Positions 55,882-64,000 of a stretch of 64,000 nt of DNA are shown in pieces. The translations under genes were made by a program, and so were the position numbers. The DNA is from Seiridium cupressi (Eukaryota; Ascomycota; Sordariomycetes; Amphisphaeriales; Sporocadaceae). Every line of letters begins with the position of its first letter. Position 1 is the first letter of the stretch. The stretch spans positions 62,001 through 126,000 of the forward strand of contig JARVKI010000004.1 of the NCBI GenBank assembly GCA_036674765.1, given 5' to 3'. The notes beneath the pieces were generated by a model. It did no database searches and was not told the origin of the DNA. It was given only the letters and a program-made list of their open reading frames with translations.

Positions 55882-57172
55882 GATTATATACTGTTAAAAT
55901 ATATTTTTGCTTCGACTTTGGAATTTATGAAGATGAGTTACGAGGCGCTGCTCGCTGCCAGACTCGGAGTAGCCTGTTTCTTAAACACCTGTACGTCTTC
56001 CCTGTTTCTCTTTGATTAGGAATCCGGCTTTGGCGGCATTAGGGTTTTGCCTGGAAGCGAAGGGTTTCCGGTCATGGTGATCCCGTTCGACACCGGCCGG
56101 CGAGTGATGGCACCAGGTGCTCGGAGTGGGGACCGGCGACAGCAGCTCCGCCCGCACGGCTGATTACTTCCGGCCATGCCATCGATGAACACGTCGACCG
56201 ATGAGATGAAATCCCATAATGAAACATGCCGGGCACTTCGAGTCATTCGTACCAGATACGATCGTTTCAACATAAAGGCCTCCTTCAGGTTTTACCTCAA
56301 TGTTCGCAAAGATGTGTATGTAATTCACTGCTCATCCCACTACGATGAAACTCCCGGGCAGCACGGTACTGCACACCGCAGAGACCAGGCGGCGTTTTCC
56401 TGCTTCTTGAAACATGTGGCATTCCTACTGTACATACACTCTCACTTTCCTTTATAGTCGTCATGAGTCTAAAGCCCCCTACGATTTGCATCCTAAGTAA
56501 ATGGAGCAGGCAACGCCTATGATGTACCACTCCGTTAGTTTGAACTCGATGTTTTGTCTAGAATATAACTAGCCAAGGGTGTATATTGTAACAATTCAAG
56601 AACAAGCAAGTCACCTAAGTACTGTGTAGCTTGTCATTAGAGAAGTGTTATCTGCAGTTGATCAACACTTGTTCTGGCATGCACTCATAGCCTCAGCTAG
56701 AATTTCATGCCGAATCTACTGGGATTTAGTGAGATATTAAGTAAGGATGATTGCCGGATAATAAAATGAAATAAAAAGGAATTGAATGGTATCTACCATC
56801 ATGAGCAACTACGGTTCATTTCCTGTCAAGCAGGAGCCTATTCATACATGTAACTAGGTTGCTAGATTGGGGTTCTTCTGACAATTAACCTAAACCCCAT
56901 GCCAGCGGAGCGATTGTATTTATGGACATGGTATCGGTGCCAACGAGATCTAACATGAGAGACCTGCAAGGCATTATGTGATATACACAAGTTAAGCCAT
57001 AGTAATAAAACCTGGTCACCCAACGCATATGGAGCACGTGCTAAAGAAACCGTCGCCAGCGAGGATGGACTACCTCGAAGGCCTCTTCTGCTCTCCCGTC
57101 GATTCTACCCGAAATCCTTCTGCTTGTACCCATTCAGAAGCGAGTACCAGGATTAAGCATTAGCCACTGTAG
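55882..57172. other. 1.3-kb intergenic region between the NmrA-like and C2H2 genes
   Basis: It holds the promoter of the NmrA-like gene and the 3' side of the C2H2 gene. A GC-rich patch at 56030-56180 is embedded in AT-richer DNA (56500-57000). I looked for a continuation of the zinc-finger protein, such as a fungal transcription-factor middle domain, and saw none. Confidence 0.45.
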
Positions 57173-58429
57173 CTATATAGATATGCTGATAGTGTCCTGC
57201 AATTGGGGATCCACATGGTCGTCAGCACCCGGTGGTTGAAAGTACGAATTCGCATTCCAGCCTATCGGTAGACCACTGTCGTCGAAGTGCGAAAAGCTCT
57301 CAAAATCACCATATCCAGCTGGCAGTTCTTGACCTAAGGCACCTCGGTCAGCGGGGTTGGAGAAGGGGCAAATATGATAACATTGGGTGACTCGATGTCT
57401 CATGCGCAAATATCTCAGCCAAGACGCATAATGAACACGAGAGAAAGACAATGTCAGTCGAAGCCATGACTGATTGGTTACTGACCTTGATAGTAATCTT
57501 GGGGTAAAATTGGCTGTTGAATCTGATGGTTCAGCATCTGATGGTCATCAGGCGCGATGCCAGTCGCGTGATAAAAAGAGTCGAGATTGCCGTGCTGCTC
57601 CCAGGAGTTGACGCTGACATCCGAAGGCGATATAGCGGGATTCAAGTCTGCGCCCGTCTCGATAGTGGGCGGCACCGCATTGTGTTCCGTCTTGGTGTCA
57701 TGCGCATCTTGCAGCTTCTCATGAGTGGCAATGCGTTGGTGCCGAGTGAGAAGGTCCCGTCTAGTGAAAGCGGAACCGCAGTGGCACACGAATGGCTTTT
57801 CTTTCGTGTCTGTGACTTGTTAGATTGCATTCGCGCAGAAAAGTGAACTCGGTGGGCATTGGTGTGTTTAATGCATATTCAGATCTAGGAATTTTCTTAT
57901 TCGCGAAAGGAAAGGAAGCTGGTAAGCTGGAGCAAGCCCCAATCAGAGGGCCGCAAAATCGGGTGAGGCCAATAATAGTTCTTCCACTCGAAGAAAAGCA
58001 AGTCCGGAGCAGGTGGAGAACCCTTGTCTGATTACCTATATGGATTCCCCAGCCTTACCATCGGACTTTCAAAGAAAAGAGCCCCGAATGATGGGCGCAA
58101 GTGCTAGTTGCTAGAGAGAGAAAAAGAGCAGTGCCTGACGTGCTGGATGGACTCGATCGCGGCGATAGCTTGGTGTTGCTCGATGCTGGTTGTGCTGCTC
58201 GAGACCGGCAATTGAGTGACAGGGGGTATAGCACGACTTCCCGAGGTTGGAGATGTTGGAGAAGGGAAAGTGGTGGTTACTCACGAGTTCGTACGTGTCG
58301 CTCCTTGTGCTCGGAGCGCTTGAAGGCGCGACCACAGAACGGACAGACGTGTGATGTCTCGCCAGAGGGCTTGCGACGCTTTTGCACGCCTGCGGGTGGC
58401 CGCGAAGTTGCTGTCGCTGGAGTCTCCAT
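57173..58429 (-). CDS. Short C2H2 zinc-finger transcription factor
   Basis: Three exons (58429-58285, 57809-57486, 57333-57173) give 209 aa. The N-terminus carries basic KRRKPSGE, then two tandem classical C2H2 fingers: CPFCGRAFKRSEHKERHVRTH (29-49) and CHCGSAFTRRDLLTRHQRIATH (57-78), joined by the TKEKPF linker. The finger pair is brought together by the first splice, which removes a long 475-nt intron. The rest is acidic and Asp/Gln/His-rich with no recognisable domain. Fungal regulators with this N-terminal finger pair usually continue several hundred residues with a fungal-specific transcription-factor domain; here the frame stops at 209. All joins are in frame. It lies between NmrA-like and dehydrogenase genes and may regulate them (inference only). 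Confidence 0.8.
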
Positions 58430-58990
58430 TTTTGAAGGATGCTCGGGTTACGGGCGCGTTGGAGTGTTCATCGCGTCGGGTCTTGAGCTATGTTCCCTCA
58501 GTGGTGGCAAAAGATGGGGTAGAGGTTTGGATGCGGGGATTTTAAAAGGGCCCAGCCTCTAGGCCGAATCAGCCGTCACCTTGATTGACCCGTGACCTTG
58601 AGGAGGTTGGTCCCAGGATTATCCATCTGCAATTACGTGTATCGACTCTGCCTTGTCACGTTACTTGACATGAGACGTGCTGGTGCGATTTCCAGTCCAT
58701 CCATCGTGCTAGCTCATGCCCGCGCGTTGTGGTCTAGCTAGACAAATGCTATGGACCTTAGCGCCGTTCGTTATCAGGACTGTCTCCAGTGGATAGCGGA
58801 GCTCCTTCAGCGTTCCGTTCCCAGATATATGGAGGTTAATGGAATGAATGCATCGTGAAGGACATACTCTGCTCCATAACCAGTTTCGGTTTTCTTTTTC
58901 TTCCGCAGTCTTGTGGGTTGAAAGCCGAATTTAATCCATCAGAATTCAACCCTTCTGAGCACTAGCAGTCCTTCATACTGGCAAGACGAT
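58430..58990. promoter_or_regulatory. Divergent promoter region, C2H2 factor / short-chain dehydrogenase
   Basis: 561 bp between divergent starts, so both promoters lie here. The 90 bp before 58991 contain a T/C-rich block (GGTTTTCTTTTTCTTCCGC) typical of fungal core promoters. No specific operator was found. Confidence 0.5.
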
Positions 58991-59846
58991 ATGGCTTCGG
59001 CAGTTTTTAGACTTCCCGGCGTGGCCTTCATCACAGGAGCCGGCGGTACAGGTAATCATTTTGCAAGCAGCTGTCTCTCGATGTCTTGGTTTAACCTGGA
59101 GTTCAGGGATCGGTGCAGCTGTCGCAAGAGGCCTTGCAAGGTCGGGCTGCTCTCGGATCGCTATCACCGATATAAACAAGAAGACGTTGCAGACGACCAA
59201 AGACGTTATCCTGGACATCAACCCCAAAGCTCAAGTCACCGCTCGCGAAGGTGACATCTCTGATGAATCCTTTGTCAGCGCCTTTGTCGAGGATGTTGCC
59301 CAGACCCATTCCCGAATTGATTACGCGGTCAACTGTGCTGGAATCCTGACAGAGTCGCTTCGGTCGACAGAAACGCCCGTATCCATGTTTGATGCTATCA
59401 CCAGTATCAACTACAGGGGTACCTGGCTTTCATCCAGGGCCGCGTTGGCGCAAATGCTAAAGCAGAAGCCATTGCCAGAAAATTCTGGGGCAAGGGGCGC
59501 AATCGTGAATATTGCTAGTCAGCTAGGCATAGTAGCCCGGCCGGGCGCGGCAGCTTATTGCGCCTCCAAAGCTGCAATCATAAACATGACAAGATCGGAC
59601 GCAATTGATTATTCTCAGGACGGTATACGGGTTAACTGCGTGTGCCCAGGAGTGATTGAAACTCCAATGACGACGAGTTCTGAAGACATGAAGGAGATGC
59701 TTAAGCCTGCAATAGACATTGCTCCCATGCGGCGAATGGGAACTCCCGAGGAAGTTGCCAATGCCGTTTTGTTCCTATGCTCGCCGGAGGCATCTTTTAT
59801 TCAAGGCCATGCCCTTGTTGTAGACGGAGGATACACTATAAATTAG
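58991..59846 (+). CDS. Short-chain dehydrogenase/reductase (classical SDR)
   Basis: Two exons, 58991-59051 and 59107-59846, give 266 aa, the standard classical SDR length. The cofactor motif TGAGGTGIG (15-23) is completed by the splice; an Asp after strand 2 (TDIN, Asp42) suggests NAD(H). NCAGI (97-101) matches the NAG motif. The catalytic triad is Ser158 (NIASQ), Tyr171 and Lys175 (YCASK). The C-terminus PGVIETPM, RMGTPEEVANAVLFLCSPEASFIQGHALVVDGGYTIN is typical of 3-oxoacyl-ACP-reductase-like or polyol-type SDRs with unknown substrate. The N-terminal splice is firm: exon 2 cannot start elsewhere without losing the glycine motif. It is divergent from the short C2H2 gene. Confidence 0.92.
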
Positions 59847-60425
59847 CATGGATATGATACCTGTTCTATTAGAAGGTATTTATAACGGTGCTTCTACTGG
59901 TCTTCTCAGGTGGCGTATAGTGGGATAAGGGATAGAGAACGGTTGTAGCACGATAGTGCTGCAATTGTTCTGTGGCCCGTTTAATTGGATATAAACCTGA
60001 TCCGTTGTCTATCTAAAATTCATGACAGATAGATATCTTTTATACAACAATATTGACGTTTCTAGACTTTCTCTCTCTTGGATAGGCTTTCTTGATCTAT
60101 AATCGGCTGTAATTTATAATAATTCATTGGATGAGGTTCCAGGGATCTATACCCAACCCCTAGATGTTTTCATTCATATGAGACAATGTGGTTGGCACTG
60201 GCCTCTGCGACATGCTTAGTATCTACGATTTGTCATTGATTATTGTATTAGAGTATCCCATGTACGTAACTGACCTCGTGCGTCGGTAATTGAACTATAA
60301 CCCGACCAAGATAGAACCTATATGCAACAGAAGAGAAGAAAGTCCAACAATGAAGTTAACCGCCAGAAAAATTGCAATATATGCAACCTCGAAAACCCCG
60401 TATTCCTCCGCTGTGAATGCAACCT
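59847..60425. other. Convergent AT-rich intergenic region (SDR / surface protein)
   Basis: About 580 bp, AT-rich with many TATA and TTTATA words, holding the 3' regions of the two convergent genes. No gene is seen. Confidence 0.45.
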
Positions 60426-63400
60426 TTAGTGATGATGATGATTAGGATGATCATGATGGTGATAATTTCTTCTTCCTAACCCATGGGCGTGAGCGTGCCT
60501 ATGTATATCCCCCCTTCTGAACCATCTCCTGTACGCGACTGCGGTGTACGACGTGTCACTAGCATCGCTTTCTGTAGCGGCAGCGTCGGTAGCAACCACT
60601 TCCGTGCTCAGGGTCCCGGTACCGCCTATGAATCCCATGCCTGTTCCATACATACTTCCGGTCCCATAGCTTGATGGGAAAGGCGGCTCGACAGTGACAG
60701 TAACAGGGTCTGCTGTGACCGTGATATAACTAACACTAGGTTCGCAGAATGGCACATCAGATGGCTTGATGGAAGTTACCGTTTGTACGGCTGTGACTGT
60801 GCTAGTGATATGGGTGATGGCTGTTGGCTCTGCAGTCGTTGGTCCAGGAGCATTTGCGGACTGGACCGGCGTAGGGCTGTTGACAAACACCACAAGTTAG
60901 TCTCGCGATCAGGTACTGAGTATCGAACAGAGCAGTTCAAAGAACGAGGAGAATGGATTGACCAGCCTTGAAGAGGAGCTCGCTTCAACATCCGATGAAG
61001 GAGTCTCGGTCTGGCTCATTGTTGCCTCCGTGCTGGACGCCGTATCGTACTTGTAACTGGAGCTAGGCAGTTCCGTTACAGGTGCGGCAGCAGAAGTAGA
61101 TGATTCCAAGGGTGCAGAAGTGAGTGCTTCATAGTTAATTATAGTAGTAAAATAATTGCCGAGCGTCAAAGTCGTACAAGGCTTAGTTGAGTTCGGCGCG
61201 GCACTGCTCGATCCTGCAGCGGTAGCATCTGCAGTGGATAGAACTGACGACGAGGTCGGAATTGGAGTGTCTTCGTAAGTAATGGTTGTTGTGACTAACA
61301 TTGATGATGACCCCACGGTTTGGCTTATTGTAACAGCGGCGGTCGAGTACGTTATCGGACACACCGTTGTCGATATTGCGATGACTTCTGTGGTAACAGC
61401 AGGGGTACCAGAGCTTGCCGGGCAGTTCGTGACCTCAGGCGCACACGAGGTTATGGTCACAATATTTGTGGAATAGACAGTCGACGTCCTAGAAGAAGGC
61501 AGTCCAATGGGGGCACTACTGGGCACGGTGGTCGTACTCGAAGAAGCCACCATGCTCGCGGTCTCGGACATGATACTAGAGCTTAGAGAAGTGGGAGAAG
61601 TGGTCGGCCCACTGACAAGAGTTGTGTTGGCAGCTAGAATGCTCGATGATACAGGTAGAGGACTTGTTTTTTCAGCATCCTGTGCAGCCAACGAAACAGG
61701 ACAAACTGTTGTGTAAAGGGCGACCAACTCTGTGGTGACGCTACCGATCTGCGAAGAGCACTCCGTAGCCTCGGGTGCACAAGAGCTCACCGTGTAGACG
61801 TTGCTCGTGTAGACCGTGGACGTTGTCAGCTCGATACTTGACGATGAGCTGCTATTGCCTGTGATCTCGGAAGTGGGTACTACAGAGGACGCTGTAGCCT
61901 CTGCTGTCGCTGTGGATGTTTCTTGAGAGCTAGTAGACGAAGAAGATGTGATTGTATCCGAAACTATGCTTCCAGAAGTGACCGAAGTCACGGATGAAGT
62001 AGAAGTGCTGCCAGAGGTGATTGGAGTTGACGAAGGCAATTCTTGGGCAGCGAAGACGGGGCTGACGGGAGGAGTATAGGTAACGCCATCCAGAACTGTC
62101 TGAGTGACTGGGCAGATAGTCGTATACAGAGACACTAGTTCGGTTGTGACGCTACCTTTCCTTGCAGGACAATCCACAACCTCAGGAGCACAAGATGTGA
62201 TTGTATATATACTGGTTGAGAAGACCGTAGATAGTGTTGAGGTCGTGATCTCACTACTAACGCTATACGTGGTCGGCATTGTCTGAGACGCAACACTTGA
62301 AGTTGTGTTCACTACGTCCGATGTAGTGCTGGCGGTCTCTGAAATGAGGCTAGAATTGGTCAAAGGAGGTAGAGTCGGTGCCGCGGAGGACAGAGATGAG
62401 CTGTATGAAGAGACCGCACTGCTTAAATTAGAACTTGCTGATTCTATGGCAGATGAGAAAGCCGAGGCTACGCTGGAAATACTGCTTGAGATGATGCTAG
62501 ATGTCTCTGGAGTGAGAGAAGTCGACGCAATCGCCGCTGAAGTCGAAGATTCGGATTTCCCCTCCGTGACTGGGCAGACTGTTGTGCCAATAGAGACCAC
62601 TTCCGTCGTCACAGCGCCGAGCTTAGCAGGACAATCTTTGACTGACGGAGCGCAAGACGTAATGGTGTAAACATTTGTTGAGTAAACGGTGGATGTTGTC
62701 AGCTTTGTCGTACTTTCGCTCAGGCTATCAGAGGTTGTTTCACTATCTACAGTAGACAAGCTTGAAGTGATGCTTGAGATGTTAGATGATAGACTCGATG
62801 AGGCTTCTGATGTATTTGCTGGAGCCGAAAAGCCTGGTGTCGGATACGAACTTGTCATTTCTGTGGACGAGGCGCTCTGACGAGTCGACACGGATTCCGT
62901 AGACGAAACTACAATTGAAGATGAGGCAGTCCCTAGAATATACGAGCTGAGGCTGCTAAGTAGACCATCGGATGACACGGATGAGCTGATAGCACTGGAG
63001 GTGGAAAGGGAAAGCGACGAAGACGATAGTGACGATGATGGTAGAAGAGTTGTGGATGGAGTCTCTGTACTGCTCGGGCTGCCACTAGAAGGGCTGACGG
63101 GGGCACCCATTGGGGTCGAAGAGGACTCGATTGGGCTCGTGGTAGACGAGCCGCCCACGCCGTACGCGAGCAAATCACTGGAAGTCTCCGGTAACGACGA
63201 GGAGGTTATTGAGGTCGCGAGGGTGGCTGCTGAGCTTGTAGGGGCATCGGAACCATCTTGCGCAGCATAACTGGAAGCACTTGCAGATACTGCTGGCGTT
63301 GACTCTGCTGAAGTGGAAACCGTGCTGGAAACCGAAGATGCATCTGAAGTTGAAATCGAGGTTAAAAGCGAGGTTGAATCTGAAGAGGATGCCAAAGAGG

Positions 63401-63506
63401 AAGACGAAGATAAATCCGGAGAGGAGGCTGAGTAGGAATACTGAGCAATGGCTACCTGGGCGAAAAGACTCAGGACAGCATATAAGCCATATGTTTTTGT
63501 TGGCAT
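60426..63506 (-). CDS. Large Ser/Thr-rich secreted surface protein with four Cys modules and His-rich C-terminus
   Basis: Exon 1 from 63506 runs open to 60909; a second coding-like exon, 60876-60426, must be joined by splicing. My frame-consistent model (donor at 61050, 174-nt intron) gives 968 aa. A signal peptide MPTKTYGLYAVLSLFAQVAIA is followed by Ser/Thr-rich sequence, a likely heavily O-glycosylated stalk. Four modules of about 48 residues repeat near 62698, 62250, 61836 and 61490 (each running downwards), with pattern STVYSTNVYTITSCAP...C...VTTE...TTVCP and three cysteines each. Exon 2 contains VTVTADPVTVTVEPP, common in fungal wall proteins, and ends with 12 His in the last 30 residues. 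No GPI-attachment signal is visible. It is probably cell-wall associated; adhesin and metal-binding roles are inference. The splice donor is uncertain. Confidence 0.8.
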
Positions 63507-64000
63507 TTTGTTGATGATTTGGCGAAGAGGTATGTCGGTGTGAACAACTTGAATCGTTTATCGAGAAACATATTATCCCATTCTTAAATGTGTCAATTTC
63601 TCAAATTGGATATTCGAAGTGAATAAAGGGTTCATTGTTTACCGAAGTGAGGATTTGCCATGTCATCAAAGGGTATCTCAAAGCACATCGCTTGCAAGTT
63701 GCCATTTCCGGGGTAAAATCACGATACATTGTAAATTAAAGGAGGCAAAGTTATTTCAAACAAGACCGAGTATTGATACCACAAGGCATACTGCCACAAG
63801 AAATTAATAACGACTTTCAACAATGCTGGTAGGTGGGAAGGGGTTGGCAGAATGGAATTACAGGATTATCACTCATGTAAAGCGGGGTGGGAATATAAAC
63901 ATAGCCTTTGTCCGCTAGGATAGGGTTTCCTAAATAAGATACTCCTTGATCGGCAAACACATTTGATTGATACACTTGGGCTTCTACATGCCATGTAACG
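63507..64000. other. Upstream region of the surface-protein gene
   Basis: The last 494 bp of the window are AT-rich and should contain the promoter of the Ser/Thr-rich surface protein. No gene is seen before the window edge. Confidence 0.45.

Noticed and set aside
54961..59846. NmrA-like, C2H2 and SDR genes as a secondary-metabolite cluster
   Set aside because: No polyketide synthase, peptide synthetase, terpene cyclase or transporter is present in the window; three genes alone do not support a cluster.

Overview
The window is a stretch of nuclear chromosome from a filamentous ascomycete (Pezizomycotina, most likely a Sordariomycete). The evidence is consistent across genes: introns of mostly 50-120 nt with GT...AG ends and CTAAC-like branch sites, pyrimidine-rich 5' leaders, Kozak-type starts, and a gene set that filamentous fungi keep but budding yeast partly lost (ATG101, a 14.8-kDa complex I LYR subunit, a CaMKK-type kinase). 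I support 21 protein-coding genes, about one per 3 kb, and rebuilt exon joins by hand wherever a gene is split. I found no tRNA, rRNA, CRISPR array, insertion sequence or intact transposon.

Left third (1-22 kb) is housekeeping: YAK1-type DYRK kinase (+), an RRM protein (-), ribosomal protein uL2 (+), adenosine kinase (+), an EST1/SMG5-7-type protein (-), a ZNF511-like zinc-finger protein (+), splicing factor BUD31 (-), complex I subunit NDUFA6/NUO-14.8 (+) and RNA polymerase I/III subunit AC19 (-). BUD31 and the complex I gene are divergent across only 323 bp.

Middle (22-46 kb): a 5.2-kb gene-poor stretch leads into an unrecognised 443-aa protein (+). Then come two same-strand kinases, a HAL/SAT4-type kinase and a CaMKK-type kinase (both -), separated by a 5.7-kb gene-free interval. 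After these come TRAPP subunit BET5 (+), peroxin PEX3 (-) and autophagy factor ATG101 (+). PEX3 and ATG101 are divergent across 511 bp.

Right third (46-64 kb) is more accessory in character: a small Gly/Ala-rich secreted or membrane protein of the interferon-induced 6-16 (IFI6/IFI27) family (-), a forkhead transcription factor (-), an NmrA-like NAD(P)-binding protein (-), an unusually short C2H2 zinc-finger protein (-), a short-chain dehydrogenase (+) and a large Ser/Thr-rich surface protein with four Cys modules and a His-rich tail (-).

Functional threads: nutrient and stress signalling (YAK1, HAL kinase, CaMKK), RNA metabolism (RRM protein, EST1-like, BUD31, AC19, uL2) and organelle turnover (PEX3, ATG101, BET5). 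I did not find a clearly new multi-gene system. The best leads are the fungal IFI6-like gene, the His-tailed surface protein, and the short C2H2 regulator sitting between two oxidoreductase-type genes.
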